Assembly: GCA_027604705.1 (NCBI GenBank)
Contig: JADHYV010000090.1
Location: 1 to 64,000 of the forward strand
Length of the DNA: 64,000 nucleotides
DNA from: Allomyces arbusculus
Taxonomy: Eukaryota; Blastocladiomycota; Blastocladiomycetes; Blastocladiales; Blastocladiaceae
Direction: 5' to 3'
In this document: one piece after another, positions 10,762 through 23,202 of the stretch
How the letters are laid out: every line of letters begins with the position of its first letter
Numbering within the stretch: position 1 is the first letter of the stretch
Position numbers and translations under genes: made by a program
Notes under the pieces: generated by a model
The model's database searches: none
What the model saw: only the letters and a program-made list of their open reading frames with translations
Told to the model about the DNA's origin: nothing

Positions 10762-13700
10762 TCACCCAAAGTCGCTCAACCGCCTCTGCCGGTCCGCAGC
10801 GTCCTTAGCCGATACCAACTGTCCTCTTAGCGACGTGACCTCGTTGCGTAACCCGTCCACCTCTCTTGCCACCTGCGCCTTGACGTCGCGCTCGGCACGC
10901 TGCTGCGCCTGAGCGACCACGTCGGCGTACTTGGCCTGCACTGTCGCGGCCATGTGCCGGAGCAGGGCCTCGAGACAGCGCACGACCGAGCAGAACGTGG
11001 TGGTCGTCGTCGCGTCGGCACCACTCAATTCTCGCAGGGCGCGCGCAGCGAGGTCAAGGTCGTGCAATCCCTCGTCGTCAATCAGCCGCGACTGCACGAG
11101 CGGCGGGAGGATCGTGCGCAGCCGGTCGACAGTCGCGGTGAGCTGCCGCGTGAGCGGGCGCCACGACACCGAGGACAACGATGGCATGGACGTGTCGGAA
11201 ATGGACGGGTCATTGGCGGGCGACGCCGGATGTGGGGTCGACGAGGAGCGGCGCTGCGCCGCTTGCCGACACAGCGCAAACGCCGTTGTTTCGAGCGTGT
11301 CAAAGACGGTCGCCAGCGCCAATTCGGCACCTCCGTCGCGCGGTGACGTGGGTGTCGGCGGCAAACTCGGCGGTCGCTCCTTGGTATACGCGGCCATGGA
11401 CTGCACCAGTTGCCGCCCGCGCTCGACGCACTCTTGCACGGCACCGCGCAGCTTGGCCAAGTCGCGCGCGGCAGCGTCGGACCCGGGAGCGGGTGCGGCC
11501 ACGGCAGCGGCCGTCTTTGCGATCTCGAGTTCGCGGCGGTCGCGCTCATGTCCAAGCCCCATCTCCATGATGTTCTGGTACATTGCCTTGTACTTGTGCA
11601 GCTCACGCGTCTTGCGCTCGAGCTTACACTTGATCTCGAGCGCCTTACCGAGCTTGTCCTCGACCGACGTGCGGTGCTGCGCGTGCTTTTCGAGCTTGTG
11701 CACGAGCCGCTTGTTCTCCTGGACAAGCCGGTTGCGCTCGTCGGTCACGAGCTGCATCTGCGTCTTGCACTGCACAAGCTGCTGGTCAATCTCGTGCACG
11801 TGCTGAATTGAATGGCTCAGCTTCTTGGCAAAGCTCTCCTGCTCGCGCTTGAGCGTGTCCTGCAACTGCGCGACCTCGTGTGTCTTGGCCGTGAGCCGCG
11901 TGTCGAGCGACTTGAAGCGATGGTCAATGTCGCGGTTATCGGCGAGGACCTGCTTGTACTGCAGCTCGAGCGTGGCCAACTGCTTTTCGCGCGCCTCGGC
12001 GACCTGCTTGGTTGCAACATGGTCGCGCGTGTGCAATTCGTGACGCTGCGCCGTGTCCTGCAACTTGCGCTGCACCTTGTCGAGTTGGTCCTGCGTGTTC
12101 ATGAGCCGCATCGTCGCCGTCTCGAGATCCTTGCGCGTCTGCTTGAGCGTATCTTCGTTGCCGCGCAAACTGGCCGTGACGCTATCGCGCTGCGACTCGG
12201 CCTCCTTCTTCTCCGTCTCGAGCCTCTGCTTGACCGCATAGAGCAGCTGGTGCTGGTGCTTAAGCTCCGACAAGTCGTCGCCGAGCACGCGCAGCTGCGT
12301 GCGACACTCGGAGAGCTCGTGATCGCGGTGCCGCAGCATCGTGATATGCTTGTCGCGCTCGGCCCGGGCCTGGTTGAGCTGCATTTCCAAGTCGCGACGC
12401 AACGTGGCCAGCTGGTCCTTTTCACCAAACGTCTTGTGGAATCTGGCGGCCGCGTCCTTGGCCTCCTGCTCGCGCGCATCGAGCAACTGCTTGGTCAAAA
12501 ACAGCTCCTCGTCGCGCGCGTGAGCCGTGACCTTGATTTTCTCCAGTTTCGACCGTAATACCATCAGGTCATTATCCTGCCGCCGCCGGTCGCTCTCCGA
12601 GTCGTGCAATTGCCGCTTGACCTGCTCCTCGCGCGCATGCGCCGCCTTCAAGTCCTCGGTCGCCTGGTGGTACTTGCGCTCGGCCTGCACGAGCTGGTCC
12701 TTGACTTCGGCGAGCTTCGACTCGACGCGGTCGGCACGCGCGCGCTCGCGCACTAGCGCCGCGGCGGCGTCGTCGTGCGATGCACGTGCCTCAACGTGGT
12801 GCTGGTTCTGATGCTCAAGATGATGCACCGTGTCGTTGGCCGACTCCAAGTCGGCCTCCGCCTCGTGCAACTCCGCGTGGTGCCGCGCGCGTGCGTCATT
12901 GGCCTCGATCAGCCGGTCCTTAGTGTCGACGAGCGTCTTGCGCAACTGCTCGTTCTGAATCTCGAGCTGCTCGTTGTGCGACGCCAGTTCGGCCAACTCG
13001 TCGCGCAAATGCGCAATCGTCACGTCATGGTCCTGCTCGCGCGCCGCAGCCGCCTGGTTGGTCGTGTCGGTTGCCTGGAAGTGAGCAAGCGTCTGTGCGT
13101 CGTAGTCGGCCACGAGTTTGGTGTTCTCGCGGCTCAGCCGCGCGATCTCGGCTTCCTGTTGCGTCAGCCGCGCGCGGTAGGACTCTTCGGTCGCAGAAAG
13201 ATGCGCAATTTCGGTGCGGAGAGCGGCGTTGTCGGTCTCGAGTGTCTGGATGGTGCGCTGCAGGCCGGCGAGCGAGTCAGCGGACGGCGCGGGAGCGCGG
13301 CTCATTGGCGATGGGGACCGCGAGCGGTCGGTGCGCAGCGTCTGTCTGCGTTGCCACGTGGCGAGCCGCGACCGTACGTCGGCGAGCGAAATGGATTCCT
13401 GGAGGGCGGGAAGTGAGAGTCTGAAGGGTGGAGACAAGAGAGTGCGAGAGCACGGACCTCGTCGGGGACGAGCGTGATGCCTAGGCTATGCTCGACGGCT
13501 TCGAGCGCCAATCGCAGTTGCATCGCGACGTGCCCGTCACTTGAGCCCGTGTGCATGACTGCGAGCGGCGACGGCATAGCGACAGCGTTCCTGCTCGGCG
13601 GGCGATCAACGCTCACTCGAGAATTAATGCGGCGGAGAATACGCTCGCGAGCCGCCATCGTTGTTGGGTCCGGTGGCGATCCTGGGTCGGCAAACTCATC

Positions 13701-13937
13701 GGGCGACACCGCTCTTTGAGTGGATTCGGCCGGGCCAGTTGGTCGCCGATCGCCGCGATACGGAGGCCGAATTGGCGCTGTCGTTGGTGCCGCACGAATG
13801 GTCGACGCGTCGTCGCGGTCTGTCGCACTCGACTCTTGGCTTTCCGCGCGCCATTGGCCCCACGGCTGGCCCCACCCCTTGGGCGGCGGTGGTGGCCACA
13901 GGGACGAGCCGGCCAGAGGGTGCGGCGACGTTGGCAT
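10762..13937 (-). CDS. Long coiled-coil protein, function unknown
   Basis: The product is 1038 residues. Exon 1 is 13458-13937 (160 codons) and exon 2 is 10762-13398. A 59-nt intron (GTCCGT...CCAG) joins PDE to ESISLADVRSRLATWQRRQT in phase 0. An in-frame stop just upstream fixes the start. The first 230 residues are Pro/Ser/Arg-rich and probably disordered. From about residue 240 to 800 there are nearly uninterrupted heptads rich in Glu, Gln, Lys, Arg and Leu, a predicted parallel coiled coil. A less charged region with Pro/Ser (about 820-880) and a further helical C-terminus follow. No motor head, kinase or membrane segment is visible. Such rods occur in spindle-pole, centrosome and tethering proteins; none of these can be chosen from sequence alone. 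The gene faces TIM23 across a 632-bp divergent spacer. Confidence 0.85.
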
Positions 13938-14569
13938 CGTAGCAATGATATGTGATCAAGTTGAAGTGGCGAGAATGTTTGGAAATGGCGAGCAATGATG
14001 CGGCGCAGGTCTCCGCGTCGGTCGTCGAGAGTTGGTGCAATCAGCGCTGCAATGTGGTGTCGATTGTGTGCAGAAGATACGAGCGAGTAGTGCAAGGATG
14101 ATCGCCGGGCTGCTGGTCTGCCGCACATTCACGCAACGCCCGCAACGTCAGAAGGCGCAACTCGCGAAGTGGAAGCGCGAGGCAACTCCAGACTGTCTCG
14201 CTTATTGTCACCTGACAAACGAGTGATTTCTGTCAGCTGATGTTGCTCGTCGAGCATGACAGACGTGGCATGATGTTTGATTCGGCGGTGGGCAAATCGC
14301 TTCGCTTGCTGTGGTGATCGCAATCCACACCAGTGGGCCAGCACCATATCCACCCCAGACCTGTTTGCTGCCGCTTTCGACCCAACACCGCCCCTCACGG
14401 ACGACTGCAAGTGCCCGCAAAGCGACCCGCTGCCCAGTTCCTGCCCGACCGCGCTGGACCAGTTGTGATCACGCCAATATCCAGGTCCCTGCAAGCACCC
14501 CGACTTGCGGCCCTTTCCAATACACGACCACGACGAGTTGTAACCGACCTCCCGAATCTACCCGCCACG
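13938..14569. promoter_or_regulatory. Divergent spacer, coiled-coil gene / TIM23
   Basis: 632 bp between two divergently transcribed genes, expected to contain both promoters. GC content drops around 14050-14300. No convincing TATA box and no gene are seen. Confidence 0.35.
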
Positions 14570-15457
14570 ATGAGCTTTTTCCGCAGCTTCACGTCCTCCT
14601 CGTCGACCTCACCTGATGCCGCACCGGCGGATACGAGCGCGCCCATTGCCCCCGCACCCGCACCGGCACAGCAGTCCCAGCAGCAACAGCAGCAATCGCA
14701 GCCGCCCGAAATCGAGACGGTCGGGTCGATGCTGAGCGGACTTGATTTCACGCAGGCCTCGCGCGCACTCTCGCCCGTGGGCCAGCTCGGGTCGGGCGTC
14801 GAGTACATTTTCACCGACGACTCGCCGTTGCATGCTGCGTCAGGTGGGTTTGTGCCGTCGCGGTCGTGGACAGATGATCTGTGCTACGGCACGGGCACGG
14901 CCTACCTGTCGGGCTTGTTGTTTGGTGGGTCTTGGGGGTTTGTCCAGGGCATGCGCATTCCGTTGCCTGTGGCCTCCGCCAAGTTGCGCGTCAACGCCGT
15001 CTTGAACGCTATGACGCGCCGTGGGCCGTTTGTGGCCAACTCAATTGGTGTCCTTGGTACGCTGCCCCTGCCACGATGGTAGCCGTTGCGGCGGGCCCGT
15101 TTTTTCCAGGTCGGTCTCTGACCGGAACTTGTTCGCTCCCGTGTAGCCCTCATGTACAACAGCATGAACTCAGCCATCACCTCCCAAATCGGCACCGCAA
15201 ACGCGCCCGCCGCCTCGGTCATGGCCGCCGCCAGTGCCGGCGCTCTCTTCAAAGCAACGAGTACGTCATCCACGCGTCCATCCAGTGCTTTCCAGGCCCT
15301 GAAACTGACCCGACACATTTCCCCACCAGGTGGCGTCCGGCCAATGGCCATTTCGAGCGCCATGTGCGCGTCGGTTGCGGTCCTCTGGCAAGCGACCAAG
15401 CAGATCCGCGAGGACTTGCCATTTGTCGGCAAGATTGTCACGCGCTCGTACGCCTAG
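14570..15457 (+). CDS. TIM23: TIM23 inner-membrane translocase channel subunit
   Basis: Tim23 forms the presequence translocase with Tim17. Exons are 14570-15056, 15147-15260 and 15330-15457, with introns of 90 nt (GTACGC, phase 1) and 69 nt (GTACGT, phase 1); the product is 242 residues. The N-terminal 100 residues are Ala/Pro/Gln-rich and face the intermembrane space, with the GLDF segment. The Tim17/22/23 membrane domain starts at DDLCYGTGTAYLSGLLFGGS and includes KLRVNAVLNAMTRRGPFVAN, SIGVLALMYNSMNSAI and the last span AISSAMCASVAVLWQATKQI. The continuity of GVL|ALMYN and ATS|GVRPM across junctions validates the introns. The 69-nt intron is a multiple of three without an in-frame stop, so retaining it would insert 23 residues. 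The gene ends 252 bp from the convergent ARO1 gene. Confidence 0.95.
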
Positions 15458-15709
15458 ATGCGCCCGGTCGTGGGCTACCTTGTCTGTGAGTGAATGGTTT
15501 GGTCAATTTGGGGTTCTGGTTTCGGTTGCGTTTTTGTGCGTTTTGGTACCTGTTTATTTTTCTTAGTACATTGCGTCCTAGTGCTTCCTCGAAACATTTC
15601 TCTGCTCTTCATTCTGCAAAAACTGGTCGCGTTGTTGAGGAAACCAAAAACCAAAATCGCACACCCACACCGTCCGCCCGCTCTCACTACGATCCAACTC
15701 GCCCGCGAC

Positions 15710-18700
15710 CTACTCGCGCGCAAATGCAGCGGCCACGGCCTCCTCAATCACCGCGCGCGGCGCGCGCAACCCCGTCCACCGCTCAAACTGCGCAAGGCCC
15801 TGCTCAACCAAAACTTCAGCACCCGACACGACCGCGCACCCCTTGGGCAGCGCCAACATGAGCGGCGTCGGCGCGCCATACACCATTTCCACCACTGCCA
15901 CGGTCCGCGCCCACGTCCTTTCGCGCGCAAACAAGCTCGTATCTTGCGCGTCACGCGGAATTGTGCCCACGACCACGTGCGGCTGCACGGCCTCGAGCGT
16001 AGCCGCGTCTTGCGCGACAGCGATCCGCTGCACGGTCGCTGACCCAAACGAGGCAAAGTCGTCAAGGAGCGCCTGCGCGCGCGCGACGGTGCGGTTCATG
16101 ACGACGATTGACGTGATGGGGATGCGGGTTGGCAGGGTCAGGAGCGCAGCGACGGCGGCGCGAGCAGTCCCGCCGGCGCCGAGAACCAGCGCGACGAGCC
16201 CACCCTGGTGCAGGCTGGTCACGGTCGCATTCTTGAGCCGCGCGGCAAGCGTGTCACGGATCCCAACCACGTCCGTGTTATCCCCAACCAGCGCGCCATC
16301 GCTTGCGCGGCGGAACAGTGTATTGATGGCGCCAATCGCCTTGGCCGTGGGTGTCACGTCCGCGACCAGCTGGTGCACCTGTTCCTTGAGCGGGATCGTG
16401 ACTGACGCGCCGCCAAACGACTCGCGCTCTACAATCTTGCACAACACGTTCACGTCGGTCGCCTCATACGGGTAGTACGTGTGGTTGGTCAGCCCGAGTG
16501 TCGCAAAGCCTGTGTTGTGCATGACCGGCGACTTGGACGCGGCAATGGGCGACCCGAACAGGTAAAACTCGCGCGGCAAAATCTCGCCCGTCGCGACCAG
16601 AGCGCGGTGAATTGCATCGAGCGCCATTTGCCCGGGCGCCGCAGCCGCAGGCAGTTTCGCATGCGTGATGGGTGTGAGCGTATGGTTGAGCACGCGCGAC
16701 AATTGGCCGGCCGCGCCCATGTTGATGGCAATCAGGGGCTTGTTGGTGAGTGCGGCCGCGTCGTTGAGACGGAACGCGACCAGAGCCATGTTGTCTTGCG
16801 CAACGTGCGCGCGACCCACGAGCTTGCAAATGTCGCCGTAGGCGGCGCACTTCTGAAGCATCTGCGCCCAGTGCACGCGGTCGCGGTCCCACTTGTATGC
16901 GCCGGTCTTGTCGTGGTACGAGGTCAGGACCGGGATTCCGCGGCGGGCCGCAGCACCGGCCAGGTCACGCAGCGTTGCGGCCGAGAACGTGGTCACTTCC
17001 ACGTCGAGAATGTCGACACCCCACGCGATCGCTGCACGCAGCAACTCGGCCATGATGTCGACTTGGTCGTCTGGGAACATACCGGCCTGCGCGGCCGACC
17101 GCACCGTGAAGATCACGGGCACGTCCTCGGGCAAGTGCCGCTTGAGGGCAAAGTAAGCGCGCGCGGCACCCTCGACCGACCGGTCCTTGAGCAAGTCGGC
17201 GCGCAGCTCGACTGCGTCGGTCCCCTCGGTAATCCGGTCGAGATTGGCAAGGAGCTGTTCAGGCGTGGCCTGAGTCAGTGACACAAACGACGTGACGGGC
17301 GACGCGGTCGCGGCCACCTTGCGCGTATGCCCGAGCGCCAAATTGAGGGCCGTGCGCTTGCGGGCTGCCGCTGTCGTCCCCGTCACCTGAGCGACAAACT
17401 CGGCAAACTGCGCCTCGATCGCGGGCCAGTCGTACTTGCCCTGCACATCGGCCGCGAAAAACTCGGTCGCCGCGCACCTGCGGTACAGTGGGAGACGACG
17501 CGTCATGGCGTCGTCCATGGACTCGCCCCACGACGGCCGGTCCGACTGCGCAAGCTCGGCAAGCACTTGGGCGCGACCGCGCACGACGTGGATCACAGCG
17601 AGCGGTGCGGCACCCGTGGCAAGGTACTCGCGCGCCTTTTCGGTTTCGACAATCCCGCCGCCACAGGCAATCACGGCGCCGGTCAGGTGCTTTTTGGCGA
17701 CCGAATCGAGCAGGTCGGCTTCGGCAGCACGGAACGCAGGCCACCCATACTGGTCGACAAACTGGTTGATCGACGGGAGATTGCGTTGCCGCATGAACTC
17801 GTGGTCGAGGTCAATGAACGTGCGCCCGAGCGCCTTGGCCGCGGCTTGGCCGAGCGACGTCTTGCCAGCGGCGCGCATGCCGATCAAAATCACGGACGGC
17901 GGTGCTGCCATTGTTGCGGCTTGGTCACCCTCACCACCGTGCTCCAACTCGATATCTTCGGCCTCGGTCGGCACGTTCAACACGCGCGTGAGCGTATCCC
18001 ACCACGCGGGCCACGTCTTCTCGACACACTTGCGCTCCTTGATGACGCACGGCACGAGTGCGCCGAGCACGCTGTGCGCCATGGCGACGCGGTGATCGTC
18101 GTAGCAGTCGACGGCCACGGGCTCGCGCGCCGTCATGGCCGCCGCCGCGCGCGAGCGCATCGCGACCACGTCCGTCCCAAACACCTTGATCCCGTCGTCG
18201 AGCTCCTCGGTCTTGACGCCAAACTTGGCCAGCTGATCCATCATCGCCTGGATGCGGTTGCACTCCTTGACACGTTGATTCGCAACACCGTGAATCGCCG
18301 TGACACCGCCCTGTCGCGTTGCGACCGCCGCGAGCGCCGCGGCCGTCAGGAACGCGTCGGTCATGGGTTCCATGTCAATCTCGGCAAGCGCACCAAGCGT
18401 GCCCGGCGCGGGTCCTTGGACAGTCGTTTCGGTGGGGGTCTGGCGTACGGCACAGCCCATGGGATGGAGCACGTCAGCGGCGAACCGCGCGTCGCCCTGC
18501 AGCGACGCCGAGCCCATGTACGGGATCGTGACGCGGTGGCCTGTGATGGCCGCGACAGCGAGCGGGTAGGTGGCCGACGACGCGTCGGGCTCGACCGCGT
18601 ACTCAACCGGGCTCGTGTAGGCGCCCTGCGGGATCACGTAGACGGTCGGCGCTGTGCGCTGGACGTGGATGCCAAATGAGGCCATCATTGCTAATCACGA

Positions 18701-20697
18701 GGTGGACAAGTGAGCAATGGTTCGGTACGAATGCGCCGCGAAAAAACAAAACGAGGTGTACCGATCGTCATGTCAATGTAGGGCTGCGAAATGACCTTGC
18801 CACCCGTCAGCTCGAGCGTGACCTGCGACCGCGCGTACGGTGCGCATAGCAGGATCGCCGACACGTACTGCGAGCTGACGCTGGCTGCGAGCTTGATGTG
18901 CCCACCCGGCAGTCCACCGGCCCCAACACGCAGCGGCAAGCACCCTTGGCTCTCGGCGTAGTCCACGTGAACACCATTCTCGCGCAGCGCGTCGACGAGC
19001 GGCCCAATCGGGCGCTGCTTCATGCGCGCATTACCCGTCAGAACAGTCTGCGTCGAGGCGCCCTTGGGTGCACCGACGAGCGTCGTGACAGCCGTCAGGA
19101 ACCGCGCTGCCGTCCCGGCGTTGCCGAGGTAGAGCTCGCCATTGGGCACGGCCATCTTGCCGGCATTCCCCGTGACGATCAGCACATTATCCTCGTCGCG
19201 CCACGTGTACTCGCACGCGCCGAGCCGCTGCAGCGCCGTGAGCATGACCTGCGTGTCGTCCGACAAGAGCAGGTTCTTGATGTGCACGGTGCCACAGCCG
19301 AGCGCGGCAAGAATGAGCGCGCGGTTGGAAATCGATTTGGAGCCAGGCACGGTCACAACAGTGCCGCGATCCGCGTCAGTCATGGCTGGGCGCACGACAG
19401 GTTGCGTCGCGTCAATCTTGGTCGTGGGCAGCGCAATGCTCGGCGACGGCAAAACACGCACGCCCGGAGCAATAACGAGCCGAATCACATGGTCGTCGAC
19501 GGCGCTCGCGCGCAGCTCGACGGTCGCGCCAATGCGTTTTAGCAGCACAAGCTTCTTTTGCGCGCCCGCGTTTTTCTTGTCCACTTTCATGTACTCCATC
19601 ATTGTGTCGACGGCCACGTGCGCGGCCTGGACTCCGCCGGCGTACTGGAACGTGAGCTTGTCGTGTAATGTCGTCGGCAGGCCGTAGCTGGCAATGCATC
19701 GAATCAAACGGCCGACGTGCGCCTGCGGCAAGTGGCCAAGGTACCGCGCAATCTCAGCTTCGTAGACCATGCCCATGGCTACGCACTCGCCGTGCAGTAG
19801 TCGCGGGGTCAGCGCGGCTTCGATGGCATGCCCGACCGTGTGCCCGAAATTTAAAAGTCCGCGCAAACCGCCCTCCTTTTCATCCTGCGAGACGACGCTC
19901 GCCTTGATGCGCGCACCGCCCACGACAATCTGCATGAGCAGCGGATCAGCTTTTGCGGCTTGCGCAGCAGCGAGCACGCGATCGGGGTCGGCTTCGAGCA
20001 GCGCAAAGTCGTCGGCCGAGTAGAACGCGGCCGTCTTGATGATTTCCGCCATGCCATTTACGATTTCACGTTTCGGGAGTGTGGCGAGGTAGGCCGTATC
20101 AATGTACACGCGCAGCGGCTGGTGGAATGCGCCGACGAGATTTTTGCCGGCAGGTACGTCGACAGCTGTCTTGCCGCCAATTGAGGAATCGACCATGGCG
20201 AGCAGTGTGGTCGGGATCTGCACGAGCCGCGTGCCGCGCATGTAGGTTGCCGACACGAAACCGACCATATCGCCGACGACGCCACCGCCGAGCGCGATCA
20301 CGACCGTGTCGCGCGTGCATCCGTGCGAGAGTAGCCAGTCCTCGATGGCGGCCTTGGTCATGCGCGTCTTGACCGACTCGCCCGGCGGGATAATGTAGGT
20401 GAGCAGCCAGTGCGTATCGGTTGCTATGGCGGCTGCGCGCTTGGTGGTGGCCGCGTGCCACGCGCTCCGCAGGGCCGAGACGAGCCGGTCAAGATGGCCA
20501 ATGGCGGCGAGGTTCGTGTCGGTGACGACGGCAATCTTGGATGCAGTCGCGCCAATGGCCGAGAACAGGTCGTTGGCAATGTGGTCGGTCAGGCTGTTGC
20601 CGACCTGGATCGTGTTGGGTGACCCGAGAATCGGCACGAGCGTCACGTCGGGATTGGACGGGTGCCTGCTCGTGGCGGGCAACGTGGTCGCGGTCAT
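15710..20697 (-). CDS. ARO1: Pentafunctional AROM polypeptide
   Basis: This cytosolic enzyme performs steps 2-6 of the shikimate pathway (DAHP to EPSP) for aromatic amino acids. Exon 1 is 18762-20697 and exon 2 is 15710-18690. A 71-nt intron (GTACAC...TTAG, phase 1) falls inside the EPSP synthase domain, joining YIDMTI to AMMASFG. The product is 1638 residues, close to the usual 1550-1600. Domains in order (approximate residues): dehydroquinate synthase 20-390 (GGGVVGDMVGF, GGKTAVD, HGECVAMGM); EPSP synthase 400-870 (PGSKSISNRALILAALG, LGNAGTAARFLTA, RMKQRPIGPL); shikimate kinase 910-1090 (P-loop GMRAAGKTS, CGGGIVETE); type I dehydroquinase 1110-1340 (TSYHDKTGAY, Schiff-base Lys in ICKLVGRA); shikimate dehydrogenase 1350-1638 (SKSPVMHNTGF, GDNTDVVGI, LGAGGTARA). 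All five look catalytically intact. Start MTATTLPATS was chosen because upstream text is Pro/Arg-rich leader-like. Confidence 0.97.
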
Positions 20698-21561
20698 GGT
20701 TGGGGTTGGTTGGTAGTTGGGCCGAAACGAGAATGGACGGGGCTGGTCGCGTCTTTTGAGATTGATGCTTAATTCTTGCGCCTGCGAGCGAGAGCAACGT
20801 GCGGAAAGCGTGTCGCGCGCGCGAGCGGGTCCAGGGGCGCCCGTGCTATTTATACTGCGCCAGTCGCGGCTCGGTTGATCGGGACTGATCGTGTGCGTGC
20901 CCGCTGGCGGTGGTCGGCGTTGGAGGCCGCCGAGATCCAGCGGCGGCCGTTGCGGTTCGGCGCGCGCCATGAGTGCTGGCACACGTGGGGAACACGTCAC
21001 ACAAATCGTCACGTGCGATATTTGGCTTTCTCAGATTTGCGTGGTGAAGGTCCGGGGGCTTCGAGCCCTGGAGGCGAGGGACGTGCGGTGGGTGCGGTGG
21101 ATGGGAAGCAGTCGCTGTCGATGGCCTTGGCATTTGTTTGACTTGGACTGTGAACGGCACGGGCACGTTCGCAGCGAGGGCTCCATATCGCAAGCCGTCG
21201 CGATCGGCTGTGCCACTCCGCTCGGCGAACCGATCGCGTGCGCTTCGTGCTCACACATCAACTCCGACGCGCGTTTCATGCCCGTTGCTCCACAGCCGGG
21301 GGCCACCGCGCCGGACAAAGAGGTTTCGTCCGGCTGCAAGCGCTGATCGCCAGGGCGCGGGCCAGGGTTGCTGCTCACCATGGTCTGACAAAGCTCGACT
21401 GACAGTGCTGGTGATTCTCCAGCCGACACGAAGTCCTTTGCTCGCTCGTTCGCTTTTGCGCTCTCTCTCCCTCTCTGTCTCTCTCTCTCTCTCTCTCCCC
21501 CCCCCCCCCCCACAGCTGCCTCTCACGGACTGCTACTGGACCTCACGAATCACGCCAGATC
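20698..21561. promoter_or_regulatory. Divergent spacer, ARO1 / OLE1
   Basis: 864 bp separate the ARO1 start codon from that of the divergent OLE1 gene. The minus-strand frame remains open upstream of ARO1 to 21012, but the residues are low-complexity and unconserved, so I treat them as leader. A pyrimidine tract ending in poly-C lies about 50 bp before the OLE1 start. Confidence 0.4.
21461..21511. repeat. CT microsatellite followed by a 15-base C run
   Basis: An imperfect (CT)n tract of about 36 bases runs straight into 15 consecutive C residues, all pyrimidine on the plus strand and ending 50 bp upstream of the OLE1 start codon. It lies in the OLE1 promoter or 5' leader. Pyrimidine tracts near transcription starts are common in fungal promoters, and such simple repeats also vary in length between strains. 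Confidence 0.9.
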
Positions 21562-23202
21562 ATGCCCGACGGATCCGACCGCTCTGCACCAGCACGCACG
21601 CTCAGGACGCGTCGATCAGCAGCACCAGCGACGACAGCACGTGTTCTCGGCACTGATCCAATGCTCCCCGACGACGATGCGACGGCAACGCCCAAACTCT
21701 GGCGCGGAACGACGCTCGGGCACAATCCGACGGCACATTTGGCTGTTGCACAAGTTGAGCGCGAGCCGCTGTCGTGGAGCCGCGTCAAGTGGCCCTCAGC
21801 GACCGTGCTCGTTGTGTCGCCGTTCCTCGCGGTCTACTGGGGCCTGACCACGCCCTTGGTCACCAAGACGCTCGTTTGGTCGATTCTGTTTTACGCGATC
21901 TGTGCCACGGGCGTCACGGCCGGCTACCACCGGCTCTGGGCGCACCGCGCCTACTCGGCCGCGTGGCCGTATCGCTTGTGGATGGCGCTCGCGGGCGCTG
22001 GGTCGATTCAAGGGTCGATTCGCTGGTGGTGCGTGTCTCGCGATTTTCCACATTCCGTGCGATTATGCGCGCAGCGCGACCTGACTCAAATGTTCCGCGG
22101 AAAAACAGGGCGCGCGGCCATCGTGCGCACCACCGGTTCACCGACACCGACAAGGACCCCTATTCGGCGCAGCGCGGTCTCCTTTGGTCGCACTTTTTGT
22201 GGATGCTCTTCAACCCGGACCGTGCCGTGCGCGTCGCGCAGCGGCAAGTCGACATGGCTGACCTCGACGCCGACCCAATCGTGCGCTACCAGCACCAGTA
22301 CTACGCGCCGATTTCTATCTTCATGGGGCTCATATTCCCAACGCTGGTTGCCGGGTACGGGTGGGGCGATTATTGGGGCGGGTTTGTCTGGGCCGGATGG
22401 GTGCGCATGGTGTTGCTCCATCATGCGACGTTTTGCGGTATGACTTCTTGGGTGGGGAAGCGGCGAGAAGCGGTCTTCTAACAGTTCCAGCGCACCATCT
22501 AGTCAACTCACTCGCGCACTACCTTGGCGAGGCAACCTACGATGATCGTCGCTCGCCACGCGACCATTTCCTGACCGCGCTCGTCACCATGGGCGAGGGA
22601 ATGCACAACTTCCACCACGAGGTGCGTTTACTCTCCATCTACTTCGGTTCGCACTCGGCTGGTACCGTTGCTCACTCTCGATGTATCGTGTCGCACATCT
22701 GCAGTTCCCCAACGACTACCGCAACGCGATTCGGTGGTACGAGTGGGACCCAACCAAGGTCGTTATCTACCTCGCGAGTCTCGTTGGGCTCACGTACGAC
22801 CTGAAAACGTTCCCGGACAACGAAGTGCAAAAGGGTCGGCTTATCATGCAGCAAAAGCGGCTCGACAAGTGGCGCTCGCAGCTTGATTGGGGCGTGTCCG
22901 TCGAGTCGTTGCCCGTCTGGTCGGCCGACCGCTGGCACGAGGAACTCAAGCTCAACCCGATGATGCTGGTCATCGACGGCGTTGCGCTCGACGTGTCGCT
23001 CTTTATCCACGACCATCCGGGCGGGACCAAGTGGATCAAGCTCTACTTGGGGAAAGACGCGACGAGGGCGTTTAACGGCGGGATTTACATGCACGCGACG
23101 GCCGCACGCAATTTGATGTCGCGGTTGCGCGTCGCACGCGTGAAGGGGTTGGATGAGGCGAAAGGGGCGTCGGATGCCGTCACGGCGAGCACGCAAGAGT
23201 AG
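21562..23202 (+). CDS. OLE1: Stearoyl-CoA delta-9 desaturase with C-terminal cytochrome b5
   Basis: This ER membrane enzyme introduces the delta-9 double bond into palmitoyl- and stearoyl-CoA. Exons are 21562-22028, 22109-22437, 22503-22621 and 22705-23202; introns are 80, 65 and 83 nt, and the product is 470 residues. The diiron histidine boxes are HRLWAH (residues 123-128), HRAHHR (160-165) and HNFHHE (300-305). The splice after GSIRWW restores [20 protein letters not shown], diagnostic of Ole1. Hydrophobic spans flank the boxes. The C-terminal cytochrome b5 domain has axial His409 in HPGG and probable His435 (GIYMHATAA). The fusion order (desaturase then b5) is the fungal arrangement, making the enzyme independent of free b5. 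The gene is divergent from ARO1. Confidence 0.95.

Noticed and set aside
11812-12558. A 248-codon Leu/Val-rich open frame on the plus strand
   Set aside because: Antisense shadow of the coiled-coil gene; Leu/Glu heptads read backwards give Leu/Gln/Val-rich text.
17327-18679. A 450-codon open frame on the plus strand inside ARO1
   Set aside because: It is exactly antisense to the shikimate kinase/EPSP synthase coding sequence, Arg/His/Gly-rich, and has no conserved text. It is a by-product of GC-rich codon use.
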